From positions 1-54,422 of the forward strand of contig WRAI01000016.1 in assembly GCA_009780275.1 (NCBI GenBank): a DNA stretch of 54,422 nt. The letters are read 5' to 3'. Source of the DNA: Oscillospiraceae bacterium (lineage in GTDB: Bacteria; Bacillota; Clostridia; Oscillospirales; UBA929). The notes below the pieces were generated by a model. It did no database searches. It was given only the letters and a program-made list of their open reading frames with translations, and was not told the DNA's origin. Positions within the stretch are counted from its first letter, which is position 1, and each line of letters begins with the position of its first letter. Position numbers and translations under genes: made by a program. Positions 8,391 through 15,326 of the stretch are shown in pieces.

Positions 8391-9481
8391 TTAATAAGTC
8401 AAACCTATCCGAGACGCAAGCCATGTTTGAGCAATGGTGGCGGCGCGAAAATGCGCAGCGCCCGATGATGCAAGTGCGCGCTTGGCTGGCCGAGCCGACA
8501 GCGAAGTTCAATGTTCCGGAAAATTACACTGCCGAGCAGCACCACAGCGACATTGACATCATCATGCCGCGCTTTCTCAACGAGATTCATAGCATGGAAT
8601 TTCGTTGTGAAGCCGTACCCAACCTCAACATCAACTTCGGTCCCGGTTCGCTTGCTGCTTATATGGGTAGTGAGCCGCGCTTTGAGTACGACACAGTGTG
8701 GTATACAGAGTGTATAAAATGTGTCGAAAATTACCAGAACTTACAATTCGATCCAGAAAACTACTGGTTCAAACGTCATTTCGCGCTTGCCGCTGAGGCA
8801 AAACGCCGCAGCAACGACCAATTTTACGTCTGTATGCCCGACATTGTTGAAAATATTGACATCATCGCCGCCATGCGCGGGCCGGAAGATATGTGCTTTG
8901 ACTTGTTCGATTCGCCCGAACATGTCAAGCGGCTGATTGACAGTGCCGACGACATTTATTTTGAGTATTTCGACCGCTTCCGCGATCTGCTGAAAATCGG
9001 TGACAGCATGATGTATACGGCGTTTGACGTGCTTGGCGAGGGCAAAGTTGCCAAGGTACAATGTGACTTCGCGGCGTTGATTTCGCCTGAGCATTTCTGC
9101 GAGTTCATTGTGCCGTCGCTGACAAAACAATGCAATCAGCTTGACCACTCGATTTTTCATTTAGACGGCAAGGAGTGCATTCGCCATTTGGACGCCATCA
9201 TGGGCATCGAATCGTTGCAAGCTCTGCAATGGACGCCCAATCCGGGCATGCCCGACGGCGGCAACGAATACTGGCATGAACAAGTCTACGATAAGGCCAA
9301 AGAAGCGGGGAAGGCCATGCATGTCTTTATTCGCGACGGCGGCTTTGATGACTGGGTCAAGACGGCTGACAAGTTTGTCAGGCGTTATGGCTGCAAGGGC
9401 ACCTATTTGCTTTTTCCGCCAATGTCGATGGCGGAGGCAATGAAACTGGAAGAAATCGCGTTGGAAAAATGGCACGCATAA
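8387..9481 (+). CDS. Uroporphyrinogen decarboxylase-like family protein
   Basis: A 364-aa protein of the URO-D/methyltransferase superfamily. The family TIM-barrel features seen are FNVPENY near the N-terminus, DIVENIDIIAAMRG, the barrel strand SIFHLDGKECIRHLD, LQWTPNPGMPDGG and the C-terminal KGTYLLFPPMSMAEAMKL. The zinc motif HxCxnC of corrinoid methyltransferases such as MtaA is not present, although the H and D of FHLDG could bind a ligand. No haem genes lie nearby, so true URO-D activity is unlikely. It is more probably one of the many UROD-like proteins of gut Clostridia with unassigned substrate. Start at 8387 behind the SD GAAGGAGG; the ORF could extend to 8363, but that lies within the MBL gene. 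Confidence 0.85.
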   Translation: MINKSNLSETQAMFEQWWRRENAQRPMMQVRAWLAEPTAKFNVPENYTAEQHHSDIDIIMPRFLNEIHSMEFRCEAVPNLNINFGPGSLAAYMGSEPRFEYDTVWYTECIKCVENYQNLQFDPENYWFKRHFALAAEAKRRSNDQFYVCMPDIVENIDIIAAMRGPEDMCFDLFDSPEHVKRLIDSADDIYFEYFDRFRDLLKIGDSMMYTAFDVLGEGKVAKVQCDFAALISPEHFCEFIVPSLTKQCNQLDHSIFHLDGKECIRHLDAIMGIESLQALQWTPNPGMPDGGNEYWHEQVYDKAKEAGKAMHVFIRDGGFDDWVKTADKFVRRYGCKGTYLLFPPMSMAEAMKLEEIALEKWHA

Positions 9482-9485
9482 AAAA

Positions 9486-9507
9486 ACGGGCGGAATTTTC
9501 CGCCCGT
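9486..9507. terminator. Bidirectional terminator between convergent genes
   Basis: The inverted repeat ACGGGCGGAA / TTCCGCCCGT is flanked by an A-run on the left and TCTTTC on the right. It sits between the UROD-like gene and the convergent ABC permease gene. Confidence 0.85.
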
Positions 9508-9511
9508 CTTT

Positions 9512-10342
9512 CTAATCCAAATTCACTTTTCGTTTAACCAACCAATGGTTCAGCACAAACAACCCTACGGCAAAGACCGCTGTTATAATGGTCAAATTCA
9601 AATCAATATATGCGGTCATGCGGCCATCGATTGTGGAAAATCCTTCAACATCGCAACAAATGGTATAATACGCGTCACTCCAACGATAAATGCCCCAGTC
9701 ACCGTTAAATTGTCCGATAAACCGTCCGTCAAGCAAACGCCCTAAGCCGGTGAAGGTCAAGCTTTGCACAATGACAATGCTGACAATGGCAATGCCCGCA
9801 CCAATCCAGCGCGGCAATTTTCGCATCGCTACAAAACCGGCTGAAATGGCTGTGTATACGGCTTGTAAGACATTGAGCAGTATTAAGTTAAGCATTAGCA
9901 CAAGGGAGGCCCACTCCAACCAATCGATGTTTGACAGTACGTAATCCACTTGTTGTGCATCTAGATACAAACGCATGATGATGATGGAAACAATCACCGC
10001 AAGGCCGATGAGATTTACCCACATGAGAGCCGTCAAGGTTTTAGACAGTAGTATATTGAATGGTTTGACCGGCAAAGTCATGGTCAGATAGCCTTGGTGG
10101 CCGAATAGCCCTTGATGGTATGAGCGGATAATCAAAACAACCGTTGCAATGGCAATGCCAAAAGGCAAAAATTGCACAAACAGCAGGGTGAGTCCGCCAA
10201 TGAGCCCGCCGCGGTGTAAAAATGAATCTCCATTCGCCATCAGAGTGCCCATTGTTACGCCGTAGAATAATGTCACAATTGCGCAGAGTATATATACTTT
10301 GTAGCCATATAGTAAATCGTATTTCAATAATTTCCTCAGCAT
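9512..10342 (-). CDS. ABC-2 type transporter permease (YtrC-like position)
   Basis: A 276-aa integral membrane protein with about six hydrophobic segments (for example VYILCAIVTLFYGVTMG near the start, LIGLAVIVSIII in the middle, and IITAVFAVGLFVL near the end). The TMTLPVKP loop and overall size fit ABC-2 permeases. The start codon overlaps the end of the ATPase gene by 7 bp, so the two products form the transporter. The substrate is not evident; similar GntR/ATPase/permease operons often respond to cell-wall antibiotics. The last gene of the operon, ending at the shared terminator. Confidence 0.88.
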   Translation of the reverse strand: MLRKLLKYDLLYGYKVYILCAIVTLFYGVTMGTLMANGDSFLHRGGLIGGLTLLFVQFLPFGIAIATVVLIIRSYHQGLFGHQGYLTMTLPVKPFNILLSKTLTALMWVNLIGLAVIVSIIIMRLYLDAQQVDYVLSNIDWLEWASLVLMLNLILLNVLQAVYTAISAGFVAMRKLPRWIGAGIAIVSIVIVQSLTFTGLGRLLDGRFIGQFNGDWGIYRWSDAYYTICCDVEGFSTIDGRMTAYIDLNLTIITAVFAVGLFVLNHWLVKRKVNLD

Positions 10343-11034
10343 CTGAACACCTCCCGAAACAGTTCATCGAGTGACTTATTTTCTTTCTCACGCACAGCAT
10401 CAACGCTATCATGCAACACAATGGCACCCTCTTTAAGGAAAATAACTTCATCGAAAACGCTCTCAACGTCGCTGACCAAGTGTGTGGATAAGAGGATGGA
10501 ACTGCCTTCGTTGAAGTTGGTCAAAATCGTGTTGAGAATCACCTCACGTGCCGCCGGGTCCACGCCGGCAATCGGTTCATCAAGGATATAAAGTCGTGCA
10601 CGGCGCGACATGACGAGCGTTAGGTGCAGTTTTTCGCGCATACCTTTGGAGAGTTGACGGACGCGCTTTTTGTCGTCGACATTGAGCGTTCGCAACATAT
10701 TAAATGCTCGTACTTTGTCAAAGTCTTTATAAAAGTCGGCGTACATATCAACCGCTTGTGAAACTTTCATCCAGCCCGGCAGAATTTCGCGGTCGGGCAG
10801 ATATGATACAATGGATTTACTTTCCATGCCGGGCTTATGTTCGCAAATGGTTAGTTCGCCATCGTAGTCGAGCAGCAGGCCGTTGATAATTTTAATCAGT
10901 GTCGTCTTGCCGCTGCCGTTTGGACCGAGCAAGCCGACAATTTTGCCTTCGGCAATGTCTAGGTTGATGCTGCGCAAGGCATGTGTTTGGCCATAATTTT
11001 TAGAAATGTGTTTGGCTGATAAAATATTACTCAT
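10336..11034 (-). CDS. ABC transporter ATP-binding protein
   Basis: A 232-aa ATPase of the YtrB/NatA type. Walker A GPNGSGKTT is at about residue 37, a weak signature LSKGMREKL is present, Walker B is LYILDEPIAGVDP, and the H-loop is STHLVSD. The short C-terminal extension ends at the permease start. Start chosen at 11034 because it overlaps the GntR stop as ATGA and has an AGGAAG SD; an extension of five codons lies inside gntR. It energises the adjacent permease. Confidence 0.93.
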   Translation of the reverse strand: MSNILSAKHISKNYGQTHALRSINLDIAEGKIVGLLGPNGSGKTTLIKIINGLLLDYDGELTICEHKPGMESKSIVSYLPDREILPGWMKVSQAVDMYADFYKDFDKVRAFNMLRTLNVDDKKRVRQLSKGMREKLHLTLVMSRRARLYILDEPIAGVDPAAREVILNTILTNFNEGSSILLSTHLVSDVESVFDEVIFLKEGAIVLHDSVDAVREKENKSLDELFREVFRC

Positions 11035-11399
11035 TCTTCTTCCTCCCAATGTTGTTCAATATGCGCGATGGCGTTTTCTTTCGTAATGCCGAGGTCGCGA
11101 AATTTTGCCATGCTTTCGCGCAAAATTTGTGCTTGCAGTTGTTCGCGCAGTGTGTTGATAACGGATTCATCTTGTGTAACAAATCGACCGCTGGTGCGCT
11201 CGGTGTAGAGCAGCCCCTCGTCTTCAAGCAGTGTCAATGTGCGCTGCAATGTGTTGGGGTTGACGCCGTATTGCAATGCCATTTCGCGCACGGGCGTGAT
11301 ACGTCCGCCGGGCGGCGGCTTGCCGTTTAGAATGTCATGCCGCAATGCCTCGGCGATTTGTTCGAAAATAGGGCGGGCATTGTCGAAATGCAACTTCAA
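11031..11399 (-). CDS. GntR family regulator, YtrA subfamily
   Basis: A 122-aa repressor-type protein: an N-terminal winged helix-turn-helix (PIFEQIAEALRHDILNG, VNPNTLQRTLTLLEDEGLL) plus a short helical dimerisation tail, the size and layout of the YtrA subfamily. The start codon is TTG at 11399, preceded at 7 nt by AAGGAGGT; the next residues KLHFDNARPIFEQI match the family. The RBS and the promoter are both inside the inverted repeat described below, which makes autorepression likely. It probably controls the two ABC genes it overlaps. Confidence 0.92.
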   Translation of the reverse strand: MKLHFDNARPIFEQIAEALRHDILNGKPPPGGRITPVREMALQYGVNPNTLQRTLTLLEDEGLLYTERTSGRFVTQDESVINTLREQLQAQILRESMAKFRDLGITKENAIAHIEQHWEEEE

Positions 11400-11403
11400 A
11401 AGC

Positions 11404-11459
11404 CTTACCTCCTTGTGTTATTGTGCTAGCCAACTAATACAATAACACAAGGAGGTAAG
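11404..11459. promoter_or_regulatory. Putative GntR operator: perfect 20-bp inverted repeat over promoter and RBS
   Basis: Positions 11404-11423 and 11440-11459 are exact inverted copies (20 of 20) separated by 16 bp. One arm covers most of the -35/-10 spacer and runs into the -10 of the gntR promoter. The other arm contains the AAGGAGGT Shine-Dalgarno. That position, directly ahead of a GntR gene, is what an autoregulatory operator should look like. Confidence 0.75.
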
Positions 11460-11467
11460 ATTGTCAA
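11439..11467 (-). promoter_or_regulatory. SigA-type promoter of the gntR-ABC operon
   Basis: TTGACA (11467-11462), 17-bp spacer, TATTGT (11444-11439) on the minus strand, about 40 bp from the TTG start of gntR. The spacer coincides with the right arm of the operator. Confidence 0.75.
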
Positions 11468-11502
11468 GCTTTTTTTAGAAAAAAATTTAATTTTTTGGCA
11501 GC

Positions 11503-11529
11503 AAAAAGGGCAGGCATGAAAACCCGCCC
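11503..11529 (-). terminator. Terminator downstream of the serpin gene
   Basis: On the minus strand, GGGCGGG and CCTGCCC form a stem around TTTTCATG, followed by TTTTTGC. The adjacent CCCCTACA places it in the dispersed repeat family described in the findings. Confidence 0.7.
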
Positions 11530-11542
11530 CTACAACACAATT

Positions 11543-12808
11543 TCAATCTACCTGCATCACTGTACCAATAAATATCGGCAAATGCGTGGCATTGTCGATA
11601 ATTGCAAACACAAATGGTCTGTCGAGAGTGACATATTCGCCGACAGGCATACTTTCTTCCTGTATCTCAACCGCCGTGGCAGCCGCGGCCCGCGTGCCGG
11701 CTTCATCGACCTCAATAAAGGTTTTGTGCAATACATTTCCGATGTAGATATTTCCGATAGGGGATGTGCCGATGCCGCTAAAATCGGCCGAGCCTGCATT
11801 AAAGGCATCGTTCATGCCGAGTGCTTGTAAGGACTCATTCATGTTTATTTCGTACTCAAAAGTAAATCGCGGCATTTGAACAAAAACATCGGTCTGCCGA
11901 GCACTGTTCATTAACGCCATAAATTCTTGCCCGGTGAGCGAATCAACAAAATCGTCAATATCGCCGTTAGGCAGCATTGCTGCAAAACTGAACTGCCCGC
12001 CGGCATAGGGCTTGATAAAGCCGGTCGCACGGTGGTTGGAAATAAATGTACTTTCGGTCGAGCGCATCATGTCAATATTCTGTACTGTGCCGCCGTGGGC
12101 ATTAAACTGCCCCGAAAATACTGCGTCAAATGCGTCTTCCCAATCGGCCTCAAAGGCGATGGCGTTGATGAGGTACATAATGGTGTTGGCGGAGATTTCG
12201 TCGACAATACTGTCAATCATACCGTGCGTTTTGGCGTACACCCATGCGTTGATAACATCGGCGGCGGCAGGATTGAATGGCAATTGATAAGCTGCGGCGT
12301 TAAAATAATGGGCGTTGGTGTGCAAAAAGTTGTCTAACACATCAATGCGTCCGGCAGCAAACCAAATTGAGTTGGCGATATGCAAATCATCATTGGTCAG
12401 TCGTTCGTCTAATATACGCAGGTGTAAATTCAAATGGCTGATAGGCATGCCATTGCCCAGTACTTGCTCCATTTGATCGAGGGTGTCGCCCTGTGCGCCA
12501 TTTGTTGTCATGGCGAGAGCCAGCAGTACCGACAGCGGTGAAATCAATGTGTTTTCGTTGCTCTCCGATAGCGAAAGTCGAAACAAGTCCAAAGCAAAAT
12601 TGGCTGAGTTTTCGATAAATGCGTCGTCAAGCACATCAATATCAAGTGCACCATCTGATATGTCGTTTGATATTGTTTCCATTAAATTAACGACATCGGC
12701 TCTGCCGGCAAGCGGGTCAGCCGGGATAACATCGCTGCCGGTGCAGCCAAACAGACTGAGTAGCAAAGCTAACGCAGCAATCATGGCGAATGTTCTTTTG
12801 GTATTCAT
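11543..12808 (-). CDS. Serpin, secreted lipoprotein
   Basis: A 421-aa serine protease inhibitor exported as a lipoprotein: signal peptide MNTKRTFAMIAALALLLSLFGC with the lipobox cysteine at residue 22, then a serpin domain. Diagnostic serpin segments include NTLISPLSVLLALAMTTNGA, HIANSIWF, YLINAIAFEADWEDAF and the final RPFVFAIIDNATHLPIFIGTV. The reactive-centre hinge EAGTRAAAATA is ideal for loop insertion, so an inhibitory serpin is likely. Counting 17 residues from the hinge glutamate puts P1-P1' at Glu-Ser (within EIQEESMP), although the loop is about two residues longer than in antitrypsin. It probably protects the cell surface against gut or host proteases. Start at 12808 with SD GGGAG. 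Monocistronic. Confidence 0.93.
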   Translation of the reverse strand: MNTKRTFAMIAALALLLSLFGCTGSDVIPADPLAGRADVVNLMETISNDISDGALDIDVLDDAFIENSANFALDLFRLSLSESNENTLISPLSVLLALAMTTNGAQGDTLDQMEQVLGNGMPISHLNLHLRILDERLTNDDLHIANSIWFAAGRIDVLDNFLHTNAHYFNAAAYQLPFNPAAADVINAWVYAKTHGMIDSIVDEISANTIMYLINAIAFEADWEDAFDAVFSGQFNAHGGTVQNIDMMRSTESTFISNHRATGFIKPYAGGQFSFAAMLPNGDIDDFVDSLTGQEFMALMNSARQTDVFVQMPRFTFEYEINMNESLQALGMNDAFNAGSADFSGIGTSPIGNIYIGNVLHKTFIEVDEAGTRAAAATAVEIQEESMPVGEYVTLDRPFVFAIIDNATHLPIFIGTVMQVD

Positions 12809-12929
12809 GTGAATCACGCTCCCTTCAATTATAATACAATCGAGCTGAGTAAAGTATCGGGTTGCCATCTCATTATATAACACCGGGAGATATCTTGTAA
12901 AGTTGCAGGCAAGCAGACATAAATTTTGC

Positions 12930-12958
12930 TTGAAATTTTTAGGCGGGTATGGTAGAGT
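12930..12958 (+). promoter_or_regulatory. Probable promoter of the toxin mRNA
   Basis: TTGAAA (12930-12935), 17-bp spacer, TAGAGT (12953-12958), about 34 bp upstream of the RBS hairpin of the small toxin-like gene. Confidence 0.5.
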
Positions 12959-12991
12959 ATGTCGTGTAAGTAGAGAAGAGTTGAGCGGTTC

Positions 12992-13023
12992 GGCGTAAAC
13001 TCCTTGTGAAAGGAGGTGACGCC
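12992..13023 (+). promoter_or_regulatory. Hairpin sequestering the toxin Shine-Dalgarno
   Basis: GGCGT/ACGCC closes a stem in which CTCCTT pairs with the AAGGAG of the Shine-Dalgarno AAAGGAGG, with loop GTGA. Type I toxin mRNAs commonly block their own RBS in this way. Confidence 0.6.
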
Positions 13024-13024
13024 A

Positions 13025-13108
13025 GTGTGGAAATGAGTATTACGGTACATAATAGCAGTTATTATAGCTTTGCTATTCGCCATAATTTCTTCGCCAAACG
13101 CAAAATAA
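13025..13108 (+). pseudogene. Holin-like type I toxin gene, apparently broken
   Basis: Seven nucleotides after AAAGGAGGT lies GTG TGG AAA TGA. The same frame then continues from 13037 as a short hydrophobic stretch, VLRYIIAVIIALLFAIISS PNAK, ending in TAA exactly at the start of the terminator. This has the size, membrane-helix character and position of the small holin-like (TxpA-type) toxins of Firmicutes, but the fourth codon is a stop. The other frame from the overlapping GTG gives a polar peptide that runs through the terminator and is unlikely. It may be a decayed toxin, or there may be a one-base sequence error. I call it from layout and hydrophobicity, not from a database match. Confidence 0.5.
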
Positions 13109-13244
13109 CCGCTCCCTCGGCAAAGGTAGAGCGGTTGTTTTGCATAAATAACTAATTTAGCTAGTGACCGAGCCGCTTAGCGGTGTCACGCACTGCGGCG
13201 AAAATGCAATTTCCGCCTTGGCGCTTCCCAGTGCGGCAGCCTCT
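13102..13244 (-). ncRNA. Candidate antisense antitoxin RNA
   Basis: A consensus promoter on the minus strand (TTGACA 13279-13274, 17 bp, TATAAT 13256-13251) should start an RNA near 13244. It would run through the hairpin GTGACCGAGCCGCTTAGCGG (its plus-strand sequence) and the shared terminator, where the minus strand reads TTATTTTGC. The RNA of about 140 nt would be antisense to the 3' end of the toxin message, as RatA is to txpA. Confidence 0.55.
13107..13141. terminator. Bidirectional terminator shared by toxin mRNA and antisense RNA
   Basis: AACCGCTC (13107-13114) pairs with GAGCGGTT (13129-13136). A GTTTTG tail follows on the plus strand and TATTTTGC on the minus strand, so it can end transcripts from both sides. 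Confidence 0.75.
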
Positions 13245-13250
13245 ATTTGC

Positions 13251-13279
13251 ATTATAAACAGAAAAAGACCCATTGTCAA
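13251..13279 (-). promoter_or_regulatory. Consensus promoter of the antisense RNA
   Basis: A perfect TTGACA-N17-TATAAT on the minus strand, immediately upstream of the GH4 gene but pointing away from it. No gene lies on this strand until the serpin, so a non-coding transcript is the simplest explanation. Confidence 0.75.
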
Positions 13280-13308
13280 GTCTTTTTCGCAACATAGGAG
13301 GAACACTC

Positions 13309-14631
13309 ATGAAAAAATTTGCCTTTATCGGCGGCGGTAGCTTTGGTTTTACCCGCACGCTGGTACGCGACCTACTGACCTTTCCGGCGTTTCGTGACGC
13401 CGAAATTGCGCTCATGGACATCGATTCTGAGCGGCTCGACTACATCAAGCAAGCCTGCGAGCAAATTGTAGAAAAGGGCGGTTATCCCGCCAAAGTCACG
13501 GCAACAACGGATCGCGTGGAAGCCCTCAAAGGTGCCGACGGTGTGCTTTGCACCATTCTGTCAGGCGATGTTGACGTCTGGCGGTATGACATTGAAATTC
13601 CTAAGAAGTACGGCGTGGATATCAACGTCGGTGATACGCGCGGTCCGGCGGGTATTTTCCGTATGTTGCGTACCATGCCGGTGATGCTCGACATTTGTAA
13701 AGACATCGAAGAGCATTGCCCCAACGCCGTTTTTCTTAACTACACCAACCCCATGGCTATGCTGTGCAGCGGTATGCAAAAGAAGTTCCCGAACCTCAAA
13801 ATCACAGGACTTTGCCACAGTGTACAAGGTACGGTTGGTATGCTGTCGGTATTTATGGGCGTTGACGTTGAGGATATCACATATACCTGTGCAGGCATTA
13901 ACCATCAGGCGTTTTACACTGAGTTTAAGTATAAAGGCGAAGATGCCTATCCGATGCTGCGTGAAGCATTGAAAGACCCAAAATGGTACAATCACGAAAT
14001 TGTACGTAATAATATGTTTTTAAACTTAGGGTATTACATTACCGAAAGCAGCGGTCACAACTCCGAATATGTGGCGTGGTACCGCAAGCGCGACGATTTG
14101 ATTGAAAAATACTGTCATCAAGACGACGGTTGGAATCCGGGTACATATGCCTTTATTCTCAACGAGTATTTGGCACGTAAAGACACGTGGCGTGACGCGA
14201 TTAAGAACGACCTCAATGACAGCAATTTTAACCTGACGCGCGGTAACGAATACGCGGCATTTATCTTTAATGCCATGTTTGGCGACTGTAAGCCTTTTGT
14301 GTTTAACGGTAATGTCCCTAATAACGGCTCGATTCCGAACTTGCCCGAGTCGTGCTGCGTAGAAATCCCTGTACTGGCACGCAAAGGCGCACTTGAACCG
14401 TTGCAAGTTGGGCCTTTACCCGACCATTTGGCATTGATGCTAAACACCCCGGCTCGCAGCGAAGAATTGGCCGTCGATGGATATTTTACCGGCGATAAAG
14501 ATAAAGTTTTCCATTCCATTGCGTTTGACCCATTGACGAGTGCTGTGCTGTCGCTGGACGAAATCCGTGAAATGGTGGATGAGATGTTTGAGGCGAATCG
14601 GGACTTCTTGGCGGGGCAGTTTAAGTATTAA
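13309..14631 (+). CDS. GH4 family glycosidase, probable alpha-galactosidase
   Basis: A 440-aa glycoside hydrolase family 4 enzyme. GH4 proteins use NAD+ and a divalent metal (usually Mn2+) in an oxidation-elimination mechanism. The N-terminal Rossmann motif FIGGGSFGFTRTLVRDLL binds NAD+. NYTNPMAML is the conserved family segment, and CHSVQGT (about residue 172) carries the metal-binding cysteine and histidine; the CHSV form is typical of MelA-type alpha-galactosidases. GINHQAF supplies another ligand. Signal peptide absent, so cytoplasmic. Start at 13309 with SD AGGAGG. No transporter lies next to it, so the sugar source is unknown; alpha-galacturonidase or glucuronidase activity is an alternative. 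Confidence 0.92.
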   Translation: MKKFAFIGGGSFGFTRTLVRDLLTFPAFRDAEIALMDIDSERLDYIKQACEQIVEKGGYPAKVTATTDRVEALKGADGVLCTILSGDVDVWRYDIEIPKKYGVDINVGDTRGPAGIFRMLRTMPVMLDICKDIEEHCPNAVFLNYTNPMAMLCSGMQKKFPNLKITGLCHSVQGTVGMLSVFMGVDVEDITYTCAGINHQAFYTEFKYKGEDAYPMLREALKDPKWYNHEIVRNNMFLNLGYYITESSGHNSEYVAWYRKRDDLIEKYCHQDDGWNPGTYAFILNEYLARKDTWRDAIKNDLNDSNFNLTRGNEYAAFIFNAMFGDCKPFVFNGNVPNNGSIPNLPESCCVEIPVLARKGALEPLQVGPLPDHLALMLNTPARSEELAVDGYFTGDKDKVFHSIAFDPLTSAVLSLDEIREMVDEMFEANRDFLAGQFKY

Positions 14632-14637
14632 GAATGT

Positions 14638-14656
14638 GGGCGCGCTTTGCGCGCCC
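14638..14656 (+). repeat. GC-rich hairpin between GH4 and HAD genes
   Basis: A perfect 8-bp stem GGGCGCGC / GCGCGCCC with a TTT loop, 7 bp after the GH4 stop. It may be a weak terminator (CTGTGACTTTTTGG follows) or a short member of the dispersed palindrome family. Confidence 0.5.
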
Positions 14657-14679
14657 CTGTGACTTTTTGGAAGGAAATT

Positions 14680-15324
14680 ATGCAAAATAAACAAACCATT
14701 ATATTTGACTTCGACGGCACATTGGTAGATTCGACCGCCATGATTTTAGCATCGTGGCGGCATACACTTGATGCGTTGAGGCTAGACGAACCAGAGGATT
14801 TAGCGTATTGTGTTATAGGCCCGGCGTTGCGAGATTCTTGGCGCAAGCTGTTCGGCATGAACGAAGATGAAGTTGAAGTTGCGGTAGAGATTTACCGTAA
14901 ATATATGGCGAAAAATTATGGTTTAATAGAACCCTACGATGGCATTTGCGAACTGTTAGCAGAGTTAAAAGCACAGGGGAGAACCCTGCTGATTGCAACA
15001 GCGCGAAGCCAATTTACTTGTGAACTCATTCTTGAAAAAGCTGGTTTGGCGCAGTATTTTAGTGCGGTGTCCGGTGATGTGCCAGAAGGCGGACAAGCAG
15101 ACAAGGCACTGAATATTGGGCGGGTGTTAGAGATGGTGGCAGTCAGTGACATAGCATCGTGTGTGATGATTGGTGATATGGATACAGACGTTGATGGCGC
15201 AAAGTCGTATGGCATGGATTGTATTGGCGTGTTATACGGTTATGGTGGTCGTGAGAAACTGGCCGGTGCGAGTGTGCTGGTTGAATCAGTAGCCGCACTG
15301 CGGGGACTGTTGAGGGGGACATAA
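14680..15324 (+). CDS. HAD-superfamily hydrolase (phosphoglycolate phosphatase/PpaX-like)
   Basis: A 214-aa HAD phosphatase. Motif I FDFDGTLVDST supplies the nucleophile and acid Asp residues, motif II is ATARSQ, and motif IV GDMDTDVDGAKS coordinates Mg2+. A four-helix cap lies between motifs I and II (about residues 15-80). The layout fits subfamily IA enzymes such as Gph and PpaX. The substrate cannot be told from sequence. SD AAGGAAA before the ATG. It is followed at 2 bp by the next gene, so the pair is co-transcribed. Confidence 0.88.
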   Translation: MQNKQTIIFDFDGTLVDSTAMILASWRHTLDALRLDEPEDLAYCVIGPALRDSWRKLFGMNEDEVEVAVEIYRKYMAKNYGLIEPYDGICELLAELKAQGRTLLIATARSQFTCELILEKAGLAQYFSAVSGDVPEGGQADKALNIGRVLEMVAVSDIASCVMIGDMDTDVDGAKSYGMDCIGVLYGYGGREKLAGASVLVESVAALRGLLRGT

Positions 15325-15326
15325 AT

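Noticed and set aside
11440-11478. Tiny ORF (TTG start) after the plus-strand AAGGAGGT in the right operator arm
   Set aside because: No plus-strand promoter is present, and the SD there is explained by the inverted-repeat symmetry.
13161-13421. 86-codon minus-strand frame across the toxin-antitoxin region
   Set aside because: It runs antisense into the GH4 gene, has no SD and low-complexity basic sequence.
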